Notes: generated from the letters alone by a model not told the origin. 64,000 nt of DNA from Boseongicola sp. H5 (GCA_020622165.1 JACNMN010000015.1:1-64000), one strand, 5' to 3'. Numbered from the stretch's first letter, positions 1 to 9,139 are shown. Numbers and translations: made by a program.

Positions 1-57
1 ATTTTTGCCAATATCGATGCCCACCGACATCAGCTTATCAAAATCGTGCGTCGCCAT
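1..57 (-). CDS. IS110-family transposase, N-terminal 19 codons (partial)
   Basis: A reading frame on the minus strand starts with ATG at 57-55 and runs off the left edge. Its 19 residues end in SVGIDIGKN, the first strand of the RuvC-like DEDD domain that opens IS110-family transposases. Only the start is visible, so completeness cannot be judged. It places a mobile element immediately next to the serine hydrolase gene that follows. Confidence 0.6.
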   Translation of the reverse strand, partial: MATHDFDKLMSVGIDIGKN

Positions 58-162
58 GCTACTTCTCCATGTTGCAGAAATAGGCCAAGCCTAACCTGCT
101 GGGTGAAGCAGCCGGTACATCCCATTATTGACCAATAATCGACGGACACGTATGCAAGCAGA

Positions 163-1053
163 ATGGAAAGGCGAAGTCCATTTTCAGCTTGGATCACGAT
201 GTCCGGGCGCAATGGTCGCGACAGCCCCGAGGGCGCGCGGTTTCCCTACTGGAGCTTTTCAAAGACGGCGATCGCGGTCTGCGCGCTCAAGCTGGCAGAC
301 GAGCATCTCGTGGACCTGGACGCGCCGCACAAGGAACATACCTTCACGTTGCGCCAGCTTCTCGGTCACAGCTCCGGCCTGCCCGACTATGGGTCGCTGA
401 AGGCGTATCACGCAGCAGTGGCCCGCGGAGACAAGCCTTGGTCTCGCGAGAAATTGCTTGATGCGACCCTGGCTCAGGGCATGCATTTTCCGCCGGGCGA
501 AGGGTGGTCCTATTCCAACATTGGCTACCTTTTCGTCCGCGATTCGATCGAGGAGGCGACGGGCAAGCCTCTTGGCGAGGTTGTTCAAGACCTGATCTGC
601 AAGCCCCTTGGTCTGGCGAGCGTAGAGTTCTGGGATACCCTTGAACAATCGGCAGCGCTGCATTGGGAGGCTGGAGCAGGGTATGATCCGCGATGGGTCT
701 ATCACGGCTGCCTGATCGGATCGGCCCCGGACGCGTCGCGTTTGCTGCACGCCTTTTTCGTCGGCGACCTTCTCGGATCGAAGGCAATGCACGAGATGCT
801 GGTCAGGCGATCCCTGGGCGGCGCCATTGCTGGGCGTCCCTGGACCGAATGTGGATACGCGCTTGGTCTCATGTCGGGCGTCATGCGGGATGCGGGACGC
901 GCCATCGGCCACACCGGCGGTGGACCCTTCAGCGTAAACGCCGTCTATCATTTTCCCGATCTTGCCGATCCGACGACCATAGCCGCTTTCACCGGCACAC
1001 CGGACCAAGGGGTGGCGGAGTTCGCCGCTGCAAGAATTGCGCTCGACCACTGA
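163..1053 (+). CDS. Serine hydrolase of the class C beta-lactamase / esterase fold
   Basis: This is a penicillin-binding-protein-like serine hydrolase. The SxxK nucleophile motif appears as SFSK near residue 32, followed by the typical LLGHSSGLPDY segment, a YSN motif near residue 118 and HTGGGP near residue 249, which stands in the place of the KTG triad. There is no clear signal peptide, so a cytoplasmic esterase or peptidase-like role is as likely as beta-lactamase activity. Fewer than 35 residues precede the nucleophile, shorter than usual, and the start is uncertain because the upstream DNA borders an IS110 element. N-terminal truncation or a frameshift before codon 20 is possible. The substrate is unknown. 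Confidence 0.65.
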   Translation: MERRSPFSAWITMSGRNGRDSPEGARFPYWSFSKTAIAVCALKLADEHLVDLDAPHKEHTFTLRQLLGHSSGLPDYGSLKAYHAAVARGDKPWSREKLLDATLAQGMHFPPGEGWSYSNIGYLFVRDSIEEATGKPLGEVVQDLICKPLGLASVEFWDTLEQSAALHWEAGAGYDPRWVYHGCLIGSAPDASRLLHAFFVGDLLGSKAMHEMLVRRSLGGAIAGRPWTECGYALGLMSGVMRDAGRAIGHTGGGPFSVNAVYHFPDLADPTTIAAFTGTPDQGVAEFAAARIALDH

Positions 1054-1136
1054 CGGCTTCGTCCGCATAGCGGGCGCTAAAGCGGCAAGCGTTCGGCACT
1101 GGGGGCCTAGAGTGAGAGGCGTGCCGGGTTTTCCGT

Positions 1137-1179
1137 GACGGGTTTGGAGGTCGGGAGAGAGGCTCCCGGCTGGCCCGTC
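1137..1179 (+). promoter_or_regulatory. Nested hairpin leader before the ParB-like gene
   Basis: An outer stem GACGGG (1137-1142) with CCCGTC (1174-1179) encloses an inner stem CGGGAG (1152-1157) with CTCCCG (1163-1168). The structure ends a few bases before the ribosome-binding site GGAG (1182-1185) of the ParB-like gene. It could act as a structured 5' UTR or as a protein-binding site. The stems are seen directly; any function is inferred. Confidence 0.4.
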
Positions 1180-1192
1180 GCGGAGATATCCC

Positions 1193-3316
1193 ATGAGACC
1201 CACGCAACAGAAGATCACCCTCAGCGCCTCGCGAGACATCCCCTTCAACAAGCTAATGCTCAGCCAGTCGAACGTACGCCACGTCAAGGCGGGCGTGTCA
1301 ATCGAGGAACTGGCCGAGGACATCGCGCGGCGGACGCTGCTAAGCTCCATCACCGTGCGGCCTGTGCTGGACGACGACGGTGCCGAGACCGGCATGTACA
1401 CGATTCCCGCCGGCGGGCGGCGGTTCCGGGCGCTGGAACTGCTCGTGAAACAGAAGCGCATGAACAAGACAGCACTTGTGCCCTGCATCGTGCGCACCGA
1501 CGGGCTCGCCGAGGAAGACAGCCTCGCCGAGAACGTCCAGCGCGCGCCGCTGCATCCGCTCGACCAGTTCCGCGCCTTCCAGGCGATGCGCGAGAAAGGC
1601 CGCACCGAGGAAGAGATCGCAGCGGCCTTCTTCGTCTCGGCCAGCGTGGTCAAGCAGCGGCTGAAGCTCGCCGCGGTCGCGCCGTCGCTGCTCGACGCCT
1701 ATGCCGAGGAGGAGATGACGCTCGACCAGCTCATGGCCTTCACGGTCAATCCCGATCACGCGCGGCAGGAGCAGGTCTGGGAGGCGTTGCAGCAGCACTA
1801 TTCCAAGCAGCCTTACGAGATCCGCCGCATGCTGACCGAGGGCGCCGTGCGCGCCTCCGACCGACGGGCACAGTTCGTCGGGCTCGACGACTATGTCGAA
1901 GCGGGCGGCGAGGTCCTGCGCGACCTCTTCCAGACCGACGATGGCGGCTGGCTACAGGACGCGGCGTTGCTCGAGACCATGGTCACCGAGAAGCTAACCG
2001 AGGAAGCCGAGGCCATTCGTGCAGAAGGCTGGAAGTGGATCGAGGTCGGCACGGACTTTCCCTACGGCCACACCTATGACCTGCGGCGCATTCGCGGCGA
2101 AGCCGAGCCAATGAGCGAGGAGGAGGACGCGAGCTACGCCGCCCTCAAGGCCGAGTACGACGCGCTGGAAGAGGCGCACGCGGAAGCGGACGAACTGCCC
2201 GACGAGGTCGACCAGCGGCTCGGCGAGATCGAGGCGGCGATGGAGGCGCTTCAGGACCGTCCGATCAAGTTCGAGCCGGAGGACTATGCGATCGCCGGTG
2301 CCTTCGTCAGCATCGACAGCTCCGGGGGCCTTCGGGTCGAACGCGGCTATGTCCGCGCCGAAGATGAGCCGGTCGTGGAGTCGGATGACGACATCGACGG
2401 CATCTCGACCGATACCGATGTGACCGATCCGCAGACCGATAGAACTGCGACCGATGAGACCGGAGCTGAGGACGACGAGGACGATGACGGCACCAAGCCG
2501 CTGTCGGACCGCCTCATCTGCGACCTGACCGTCCATCGCACCATGGCGCTGCGGGACGCGCTGGCGAACGATCCGCAGCTGGCGATGCTCGCCTGCCTGC
2601 ATGCGATGGTCCTGCAGCTCTTCTACCACTACGGCCAGGACAGCTGTGTCGAGATCACCCCGCGTTCCACGCAATTTGGATCGCAGGCGCCGAACCTTGG
2701 CGACGCTCGCTATGTCCAGTCGATCGATGCACGCGTAGAGACCTGGGCGGGCAACCTGCCAAAAGCGCCGGAGGACCTCTGGGACGCGCTGGCCGAATGG
2801 GATAGCAACAGCCGCGATGCGCTCTTCGCGCATTGCGTGGCGATGACCGTCAACGCGGTGCAGGAACCGCATCATCGCAAGCCGCGCCAGATTGCACACG
2901 CCGACGTGCTCGCCGCGACGCTCGGTCTCGACATGGCGAAGGCCGGCTGGAGGCCGACGGCGGGCAGCTATCTGGGCCGCGTGACCAAGGCGCAGATCCT
3001 CGATGCCGTGCGCGAGGCGAAGGGCGACAAGGACGCCGACCGGATCGCCGGGTTCAAGAAGCCGGACATGGTCGAAGCCGCGGAAGAACTGCTGGCGGGC
3101 ACGGGCTGGCTCCCGCAGCCGCTGCGCACGGCTCCGCTGACGGAAGAGCCCGACGAGCCGGAGTTCGAGATCGTCGATGAAGACGATGTTGAACGAGCCG
3201 AGGAAAGCGAAGTGCAATCGACGGCAAACGACGGCGAAACGGCCATGGACGATCCAGAGGTCTCAGCCGACGATGGCGATGGAGGGCAGGACGAGCAGCT
3301 CGTCGCCGCGGAATGA
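1193..3316 (+). CDS. ParB/RepB/Spo0J-family protein, long form (707 aa)
   Basis: The N-terminal half is a ParB-type nuclease/CTPase and DNA-binding module: AGGRRFRAL at residues 73-81 corresponds to ParB box I, LAENVQR at 111-117 to box II, and a helix-turn-helix follows at about 137-160. A long C-terminal extension has an acidic stretch near residues 385-440 and is seen in ParB-like proteins of alphaproteobacterial mobile elements. Such proteins bind DNA and may help stabilise the element or regulate its genes. No ParA ATPase is encoded anywhere in the window, so classical ParAB partition is not evident. The start is supported by GGAG eight bases upstream, and the gene ends at a strong terminator. 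Confidence 0.85.
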   Translation: MRPTQQKITLSASRDIPFNKLMLSQSNVRHVKAGVSIEELAEDIARRTLLSSITVRPVLDDDGAETGMYTIPAGGRRFRALELLVKQKRMNKTALVPCIVRTDGLAEEDSLAENVQRAPLHPLDQFRAFQAMREKGRTEEEIAAAFFVSASVVKQRLKLAAVAPSLLDAYAEEEMTLDQLMAFTVNPDHARQEQVWEALQQHYSKQPYEIRRMLTEGAVRASDRRAQFVGLDDYVEAGGEVLRDLFQTDDGGWLQDAALLETMVTEKLTEEAEAIRAEGWKWIEVGTDFPYGHTYDLRRIRGEAEPMSEEEDASYAALKAEYDALEEAHAEADELPDEVDQRLGEIEAAMEALQDRPIKFEPEDYAIAGAFVSIDSSGGLRVERGYVRAEDEPVVESDDDIDGISTDTDVTDPQTDRTATDETGAEDDEDDDGTKPLSDRLICDLTVHRTMALRDALANDPQLAMLACLHAMVLQLFYHYGQDSCVEITPRSTQFGSQAPNLGDARYVQSIDARVETWAGNLPKAPEDLWDALAEWDSNSRDALFAHCVAMTVNAVQEPHHRKPRQIAHADVLAATLGLDMAKAGWRPTAGSYLGRVTKAQILDAVREAKGDKDADRIAGFKKPDMVEAAEELLAGTGWLPQPLRTAPLTEEPDEPEFEIVDEDDVERAEESEVQSTANDGETAMDDPEVSADDGDGGQDEQLVAAE

Positions 3317-3332
3317 CAAAACCATCCCAACT

Positions 3333-3361
3333 GGGCCCGCCGCGAGGCGGGCCCTTTTCTT
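3333..3361 (+). terminator. Rho-independent terminator after the ParB-like gene
   Basis: A perfect 9-bp stem, GGGCCCGCC (3333-3341) and GGCGGGCCC (3346-3354), closes a GCGA loop and is followed by a T-rich run (TTTTCTTT). It lies 17 bases after the ParB-like stop codon and before the ribosome-binding site of the Toprim gene. Confidence 0.85.
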
Positions 3362-3374
3362 TGGAGGCCTCGTC

Positions 3375-4457
3375 ATGATGCAATCGATTTCCGACCTAAC
3401 CGAGGCCCTGGCCCGCAACGTCGAGGCCGTTTGCCGCCACTATCTCCCGAATGGTCGCCGCGAGGGCCGCTACTGGATGATTGGCGATGTCCAGGGCACG
3501 CCCGGCCGCTCGATGTATGTCCGCCTCAAAGGACCAGAATCCGGCATGGGCGCGGCGGGCAAATGGACCGACGCGGCCACCGGCGAACATGGCGACCTGC
3601 TGGATATCATTCGCGAGAGTTGCGGCCTGGTCGACTTCAAGGATGTTGCTGAAGAAGCGCGGCGGTTCCTCAGCCTGCCCCAACTGAAGCCGGGCAACCG
3701 ACCAGAAACTCAATCCGCACCGGCACCGACCGGATCGCCGGAAGCCGCCCGACGGCTGTTCACCATGGCGAAACCGATCAGGGGCACGCTCGCAGAAACG
3801 TACTTCCGCAATCGCGACATTACGACTTTGCATGAAACCGGAAGCCTGCGGTTCCATCCGAACTGCTATTACCGGCCTGACGAACACAACCCGCCCGAGA
3901 CCTGGCCTGCATTGATCGCGGCGGCAACCGACCTCGACGGCACGATCACCGGCGCGCATCGAACCTGGCTCGATCCGGACGGATTTTCCGTGGCAACGCT
4001 CGGCAAGGCGCCGATCGACACGCCGCGCCGCGCGATGGGCCATTTGCTCGGCCATGCCGTCCGGTTCGGTGTTGCAAGCAAGGTCATGGCCGCGGGCGAA
4101 GGCATCGAGACCATGCTGTCCCTGCGGATGGTGATGCCCGGCATGCCGATGGTCGCTGCGCTCTCTGCCGCCCATTTGGCTGCCATTCTGTTCCCGGCAG
4201 CTTTGCGCCGTCTCTACATCGCTCATGACAACGATCCGGCCGGAGATGGAGCGATGAATACGCTAATCGATCGGGCAACCGAGTCTGGGATCGAGGCATT
4301 GCCCCTCACGCCCCATCTCGGCGACTTCAACGAGGATATGCGACTACGCGGCATCGACGCTTTGCGGCGCCATGTGCGCGTGCAGATCGCGCCGGAGGAT
4401 GTCGACCGCTTTCTGCGCGCATCTGCATCGGCCGGAACGGAGGCGGTGCCGGGCTGA
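3375..4457 (+). CDS. Toprim-domain primase/helicase-like protein
   Basis: A 360-aa protein with a Toprim catalytic core: GEGIET at residues 241-246 holds the conserved glutamate, and HDNDPAG at 284-290 holds the DxD motif. The N-terminal 110 residues resemble the zinc-ribbon/primase-like region of plasmid Toprim proteins, but I see no clear cysteine quartet. Proteins of this kind are common beside ParB-like genes in alphaproteobacterial ICEs and are presumed to prime element DNA synthesis after transfer. The start follows a GGAGG site (3363-3367) with good spacing; a second ATG follows directly and is equally possible. Confidence 0.85.
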   Translation: MMQSISDLTEALARNVEAVCRHYLPNGRREGRYWMIGDVQGTPGRSMYVRLKGPESGMGAAGKWTDAATGEHGDLLDIIRESCGLVDFKDVAEEARRFLSLPQLKPGNRPETQSAPAPTGSPEAARRLFTMAKPIRGTLAETYFRNRDITTLHETGSLRFHPNCYYRPDEHNPPETWPALIAAATDLDGTITGAHRTWLDPDGFSVATLGKAPIDTPRRAMGHLLGHAVRFGVASKVMAAGEGIETMLSLRMVMPGMPMVAALSAAHLAAILFPAALRRLYIAHDNDPAGDGAMNTLIDRATESGIEALPLTPHLGDFNEDMRLRGIDALRRHVRVQIAPEDVDRFLRASASAGTEAVPG

Positions 4458-4744
4458 GGATCGCAGACGGGATCGCACCGGCCATTTGATCCCCGCCAGA
4501 GAGAGCCGCAACCCGGCCTTCTTCAAAAGGGCGACAGAACGGCAGGCAGGCCAGTCCGGCAATGGCTGCGCCCGGCTCTTTTCCGGCGGCCCTTGGCGGG
4601 CCGTTCCATCGCGAAGCAAAAGAACCGTTCTCCGCCATCCTCCGCTGCGCTGCGGCCCTCACGGGTGCAGCTCCATCCCGCCCGCCGTCTTGCGTCGCCA
4701 CGAAGGCCGCGGCGGTCGCGGTCCCCCGAACGAAGGAGCAGCCC
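4458..4744 (+). promoter_or_regulatory. Leader region upstream of the DUF2493 gene (conserved block A)
   Basis: This 287-base stretch carries no recognisable gene. Its last 120 bases (about 4625-4744) share short blocks in the same order with the leader of the DUF736 gene at 8819: a CCATCCTCC / CCGTCCTCC element, a TGCGGCCC element followed by CGGGTG, then GCCCGCCG and AGGCCGC, ending at an AAGGAG ribosome-binding site. The shared layout suggests a common promoter or leader used for several backbone genes of the element. Confidence 0.4.
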
Positions 4745-5686
4745 ATGTTCACCGATCCCGACGACAATGATACCGAGCCGCATCACAACGCCTCGCCGAC
4801 CGAGACGATCTGCGACGACCTCCAGCTCTTCGGTCATCGTCCGCCCGAGGGCGAGCCCGACCCGCGTGACGTCCCCGAAGACAGTCGGATCGAAGGCGCG
4901 GTCGCCGACATCTTCGATGCTCTCATCGCCACGATGGCCGACACGATGCTCGATGCCGACCTCGACGAACTGCTCTGGTCGACGGTCAACATGTTCCACC
5001 GCGCCACCGACCGGATCGAGCGCAAGCTCGACAACAACGAGCAGGCGCAGAAACGCGGGCAGCGCGAACAGGATGGCTCTGAGGTCAAGGCGGTCGACCT
5101 CGAACGCCTGATCACCATCGGCCAGTCGCTCATCGAGCGACGCGACTGCATAGAGACCTATAGAGACTGCGCCGCCGATCATTATCTTCGCCTGACGGGC
5201 TCACCCTGGTCGGCACGCTCCGGATCGCGGGTCAACCATCGCAATCTCACCTCGGCGATGATCGATAGCCGAGACTTCCTCGCTGCTAAGACGCGCGCAG
5301 AAACGCAAGTCCACCTCCCGCAAGGCCCCAAGATCGCTTTCACTGGTGGGTTCGACTTCAACGACCATCGGCTGATCTGGGAGACGCTCGACAAGGTCCA
5401 CGCCAAGCACACCGAAATGGTGCTCCTGCATGGCGGATCACCCAAGGGAGCCGAACTGATCGCCGCCAAATGGGCCGAGACCCGCAAGGTTCCGCAGGTC
5501 GCCTTCAAGCCCGACTGGACGCACCATGGCAAGGCCGCCCCGTTCAAACGCAACGACCGCATTCTCGATGTCCTGCCGATCGGGGTCATCGTCTTCCCGG
5601 GCACCGGCATCCAGGACAATTTCGCCGATAAGGCCCGCAAGCTCGGCATCAGGGCGTTCGACTTCCGCAAGGCGGGTGGCGCATGA
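4745..5686 (+). CDS. DUF2493 (SLOG/YspA-like) domain protein
   Basis: A 313-aa protein whose C-terminal third (from about residue 195) is the DUF2493 Rossmann-like domain: IAFTGG at the first nucleotide-binding turn, then HGGSPKGAE near residue 228. This domain belongs to the SLOG superfamily, which binds nucleotide-derived ligands. The N-terminal two thirds is charged and probably helical, with no recognisable catalytic motif. The family is a constant companion of ParB-like, Toprim and DUF736 genes in alphaproteobacterial conjugative elements, but its role is unknown. The chosen ATG follows GAAGGAG; the frame is open further upstream, but that part is the leader. Confidence 0.85.
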   Translation: MFTDPDDNDTEPHHNASPTETICDDLQLFGHRPPEGEPDPRDVPEDSRIEGAVADIFDALIATMADTMLDADLDELLWSTVNMFHRATDRIERKLDNNEQAQKRGQREQDGSEVKAVDLERLITIGQSLIERRDCIETYRDCAADHYLRLTGSPWSARSGSRVNHRNLTSAMIDSRDFLAAKTRAETQVHLPQGPKIAFTGGFDFNDHRLIWETLDKVHAKHTEMVLLHGGSPKGAELIAAKWAETRKVPQVAFKPDWTHHGKAAPFKRNDRILDVLPIGVIVFPGTGIQDNFADKARKLGIRAFDFRKAGGA

Positions 5687-5852
5687 GCGCCGCCCCGACT
5701 TCGGCGACGAAACGCCCGACCTGCAGCGTGAGTGCTTACCGCGCTGCGATGTCCGCGCTGCCGATTCTTCGCCTCTTCTGCTATGAACAGGTTGCGCCGA
5801 GGTGGTGGTGGCTGGCGCGACCGTTCAACACTTTTGACCGGAGACCACCGTC

Positions 5853-6329
5853 ATGATCTTTCTCAACATCGTCCTTCTTATCGGCGTCATCGGGTTTCTC
5901 TGCTGGCTCCTATTCACGCTCGCAATCTATGCCTTGCCGCTGTTCGTCGGCGTCACCGCTGGGATGTGGGCGCATGGCAACGATGCCGGTGTGGCGGGCG
6001 GCCTCATAGTCGGTGTGATCGCAGCCGGTGCGGTGGCAATTGTCGGACAGCTCATCTTCGCCTTCGCGCGGCCACTCTGGATACGCCTTGTCGTCGCCCT
6101 GCTATTCGCCGCGCCCGCCGCTATGGCGGGCTATGCCGCCACCCATGGCATCGCGAGGCACCTGATGCCGTCCGAAGGCTGGCAAATGGTCTTCTCGATC
6201 ATCGGAGCGATCGCGGTCGGTGTGACTGCTCTGTTTCGGATGGCGGGTGTTGTTGCGCCTGAGCCGAGTACAGGCTCAGTCGGGAACAACCCTGATCGCC
6301 AACTAGCGGTTGACGTCAACACGGAATAG
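5853..6329 (+). CDS. Small hydrophobic membrane protein, unknown function
   Basis: A 158-aa protein with four likely membrane segments: residues 3-30, 33-75 (two passes or one long hairpin), 78-100 and 112-132. The tail is short and polar. No family motif is recognised. It follows the DUF2493 gene after 166 bases, and the context suggests it is part of the element backbone. It could be an envelope accessory protein or an entry-exclusion-type factor, but nothing in the sequence shows this. Confidence 0.65.
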   Translation: MIFLNIVLLIGVIGFLCWLLFTLAIYALPLFVGVTAGMWAHGNDAGVAGGLIVGVIAAGAVAIVGQLIFAFARPLWIRLVVALLFAAPAAMAGYAATHGIARHLMPSEGWQMVFSIIGAIAVGVTALFRMAGVVAPEPSTGSVGNNPDRQLAVDVNTE

Positions 6330-6405
6330 CAGCTTCGTGCCCTTCCACGACCTTCACCAATTGGATCATGTCCCGAGGCGGACGGAAACAGCAATCAGTG
6401 GTGAT

Positions 6406-7272
6406 TCAAAAGACTTGACCATCAACCTCGAAGCGTACCGCACCTCCGCTGGTCCGTATCTTCAGACGCCAACTGTCAAGCCGCGTAGGGTCTTGGATGA
6501 CCTTGTCGAGGCGTTGCGCGGTCGGCTCATCGCGCGCGCCGGAGCAATCGTAGAATCCACACGGTCCCAGTGTCAGAACATCGAACCCGCCTTCGCACGG
6601 TTCGGCGAGCATCATCGCTCCGCGGCCGCGGGTGCCAGTTGCTGGAAACAAGAGTCTGCCTGATGCCGATAGCTTCGAGGTCCAGGCGTCGATGGGATGC
6701 GTGATACCGGCGAATGCCACGACGAGATCGAACGGCCCATCTTCGTCAAGAAGATCGGTAGCCGCGTTGCCATACCGAACTTCCACGTTTTCCAAGTCGG
6801 ACAAGGCAGCTTTAGCTCGCTCTGCGAGATCCTTCTCAACCTCGAAGGCAAGTAAAGTTCCGGTATCGCCTACTATTTGTTTGAGAATGGCCGTGTAATA
6901 GCCAACACCTGCTCCAACCTGAAGTACGCGTGCTCCTTCCGGGACAACAGTACGCGCGAACAACCGGGCCCACATTGATGGCTCACCTATATTGATGCCT
7001 TTTGCCTCGTCCAAGGCAACCAATACGCAGTGGTCAAGCCAGCGAGGGTCCGCATCAGGTGTCCTCACGGTTGCCAAGCCGTACACTGGAGAACGCACAG
7101 TCCAAGGTCCCGGACCAGCAAAAGCGTGTCGAGATACGTTTGCGAATGCCGAGAGTACTCTCTCGCTATCGCCACCGGGCGGCAGCGCGCCCAGAAGACG
7201 GAGTTCATCGATAAATGCCGGTGCCGGAAGGCGGTCCACTGGAGGTTTGTCTATCGGCATTGTGTTCTCCAT
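6406..7272 (-). CDS. Protein-L-isoaspartate O-methyltransferase-like methyltransferase
   Basis: A 288-aa class I SAM-dependent methyltransferase. VLQVGAGVGYYTAIL, about the middle of the chain, is the glycine-rich SAM-binding motif I; the acidic FEVEKDLAERA and PFDLVVAFAG segments fit motifs II and III. The arrangement matches the PCMT family, which repairs isoaspartyl residues, but the GT.SAP-like segment typical of true PCMTs is not obvious, so the substrate is open. It runs against the backbone genes and looks like inserted cargo. An internal ATG twelve bases downstream (7260) could be the real start. Confidence 0.75.
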   Translation of the reverse strand: MENTMPIDKPPVDRLPAPAFIDELRLLGALPPGGDSERVLSAFANVSRHAFAGPGPWTVRSPVYGLATVRTPDADPRWLDHCVLVALDEAKGINIGEPSMWARLFARTVVPEGARVLQVGAGVGYYTAILKQIVGDTGTLLAFEVEKDLAERAKAALSDLENVEVRYGNAATDLLDEDGPFDLVVAFAGITHPIDAWTSKLSASGRLLFPATGTRGRGAMMLAEPCEGGFDVLTLGPCGFYDCSGARDEPTAQRLDKVIQDPTRLDSWRLKIRTSGGAVRFEVDGQVF

Positions 7273-7610
7273 CCCTTCTTACAGAGGATCAAATACAAGA
7301 ACGACGTGGCGGATTGGTGACCTTAAGTTCCCTGATCCGCTGTTTGATTATCACGCTCGAAGTCTCACGGAGCGTGGCGGCGGTTGAGAGCTGGGCGTTT
7401 ACGATGTCGATCGAACGCCTCTCTACTCGATCTAGGTTCTCGCCCGAGCCATGCACAGCGCAGGCAAGTGGTACGCGTACAGGCGATGCTGCGTGCTGAA
7501 CCGCGAAATCGAAAGACGCTGTTGTGCTCCGATTGATCCTATCTCAGATCGCCCTTAAGGGGTCGCTGTGGCCCTTTCTATGAATTCCCCCAAACAAAAG
7601 GTTCGGATCG
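7273..7610. other. Non-coding stretch between divergent cargo genes
   Basis: This 338-base stretch separates the minus-strand methyltransferase from the plus-strand GFA gene and should contain both promoters. Short open frames are present on the plus strand, but they have no recognisable motifs or ribosome-binding sites. I see no convincing terminator or repeat. Confidence 0.4.
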
Positions 7611-8021
7611 ATGAGTAAGAGTTTCAGCGGCAGGTGCCTTTGTGGGGACGTCGAGTTTGAGATCTCCGGTAGGTTTGAAAGCTTCTTTCTTTGTCACTGC
7701 AGCCGATGTCGAAAGGGTACGGGATCGGCGCATGCGGCAAATCTGTTCACATCGACCGCCGAGATCACCTGGGTAAAGGGGAAAGATAGAGTCACGTCGT
7801 TTCAGGTTCCCAACACACGACATTCGAGAAGCTTCTGCTCGCGATGCGGCTCTGCCCTTCCGAGAGTTCAGATGAACGGCAACCTCATCGTCGTTCCCGC
7901 TGGATGTCTCGATAGTTCTGTCGACATCCGGCCAAACGCACATATCTGCTACTCCAGCCGGGCTGATTGGGACGAGCGACTGGACCAAGTTGAGAAGCTC
8001 GACGGCCTGCCCGGTCAGTAA
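7611..8021 (+). CDS. GFA / CENP-V family zinc-binding protein
   Basis: A 136-aa protein of the glutathione-dependent formaldehyde-activating (GFA) family. It keeps the zinc cysteine set: CLCGDVEF near residue 10, CHCSRC near residue 30 and CSRCG near residue 80. Members bind zinc and some bind glutathione; the physiological substrate is often unknown. Length is normal for the family. Together with the methyltransferase it forms a small inserted block between backbone genes. Confidence 0.85.
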   Translation: MSKSFSGRCLCGDVEFEISGRFESFFLCHCSRCRKGTGSAHAANLFTSTAEITWVKGKDRVTSFQVPNTRHSRSFCSRCGSALPRVQMNGNLIVVPAGCLDSSVDIRPNAHICYSSRADWDERLDQVEKLDGLPGQ

Positions 8022-8600
8022 CTTCACGCTGGTGCCCGCGTTCATCGAAGAAGTGCTGCAAAGCAATGAGTTGGGACAACAGCAAACTAAGCTTTGTCGG
8101 TGGTGCCGATCCGAAGAACGGGATTTTCGATCGATCCCCACAGCCCCGCCCAAGGCGCAAAAGGCGCGCAAACGGCGTATTGTCACTGCCTGTTGCCATA
8201 ACGGGAAGCGGGCAGCACCACCTTTGCCGTCCGCGTTGCGTCGTCAATTGGCGATCGCTCGATCTCGCTCTAAGCGTCCAGATTCGCCCGAAGAACGACG
8301 AGCCGCCGTCGGAAGTCTCTCGGGCAGTTGCTCAAGACGCGGACCGAAGCGCGGTGCCGGTACGGCTTTCTCTCGGAAATTCGTTGCCTGACGAAACAGC
8401 CGTCAGTGCCTGTCTGGAGCGAAGAACGCCTGTAGAAACCGCGCACGACCGTTATTCATCCATGGCCACTGGTCGCCAGGTTCTCCATAGATCATTTCTG
8501 TTGGGATCGACCGCTCCAAACGGCCTCTTCAATGGGCTGATCTGACCGAAGGTCGGCTTCGCCTCGACCGCCCATGGCTCAACGGCCCCAGTCCACTTTC
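8022..8600. other. Long stretch without a recognisable gene
   Basis: Open frames of 130-160 codons exist here on the plus strand, but their translations are rich in arginine and serine with no motif, and no ribosome-binding site supports them. This is best read as decayed or non-coding DNA at the boundary between the cargo block and the DUF736 leader. Confidence 0.4.
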
Positions 8601-8608
8601 TTCCCCTG

Positions 8609-8815
8609 CCGGGACCACCCCCCGCGACCAGTCGCGTGGGGACCCCGGATCGCCGTCATTCCTCGCGCATGACCCGCTGGGTCCAAGAAAGTCTCCCGGC
8701 GCCGTCCTCCACTGACGTTGCGGCCCGTGCGGGTGAGCCGTAGGTCGCCTCCGGCCCGCCGATCGCCATCGAGGCCGCAATGGTGCGGGCTCGAAACACA
8801 TGATCAAGGAGAACC
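8609..8815 (+). promoter_or_regulatory. Structured leader upstream of DUF736 (hairpin plus conserved block B)
   Basis: A long near-palindromic hairpin lies at 8609-8647, with CCCCGCGAC pairing with GTCGCGTGGGG across a CA loop and flanking CCGGG/CCCCGG. It is followed at about 8680-8815 by a block whose ordered short elements match the leader of the DUF2493 gene at 4625-4744. The ribosome-binding site AAGGAG of DUF736 ends the block. Confidence 0.45.
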
Positions 8816-8818
8816 ACC

Positions 8819-9139
8819 ATGGCAACCATCGGCACCTTCAAGAAGTCCGGCAACGAATACACCGGCGAAATCGTCACCCTCAACGTTCAGGCACAAAACG
8901 TCCGCATCGTCCCGGAAACCAGCCAGACCAGCGAGAACGCGCCCAGCCACCGCGTCCTGGTCGGTCGCGCCGAGATCGGCGCCGCCTGGTCGAAGACCTC
9001 CAATGAGGGTCGCGACTATCTCGGCCTCAAGCTGGACGATCCGAGCTTCACAGCTCCGATCTACGCCAACCTCTTCGACGACGAAGACGGCGGCTATAGC
9101 CTCATCTGGTCCCGTCCAAACCGCCGCAACGGCGACTGA
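8819..9139 (+). CDS. DUF736 domain protein (copy 1)
   Basis: A 106-aa DUF736 protein, a small family found almost only in conjugative plasmids and ICEs of Proteobacteria and of unknown role. It shows the family layout: MATIGTFKK at the start, NAPSHRVLVG in the middle, GAAWSKTS, then YLGLKLDDPSF and ANLF near the end. A second copy is encoded at 15188. The ATG follows AAGGAG. It is preceded by a structured leader and followed by a strong hairpin, so it is probably expressed on its own. Confidence 0.9.
   Translation: MATIGTFKKSGNEYTGEIVTLNVQAQNVRIVPETSQTSENAPSHRVLVGRAEIGAAWSKTSNEGRDYLGLKLDDPSFTAPIYANLFDDEDGGYSLIWSRPNRRNGD

Noticed and set aside
259-1653. A 464-codon minus-strand frame
   Set aside because: It spans the antisense of two recognisable genes (serine hydrolase and the ParB-like gene) and has no motif.
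8066-8545. A 159-codon frame after the GFA gene
   Set aside because: No ribosome-binding site, no motif, and the translation is Arg/Ser-rich; treated as non-coding.
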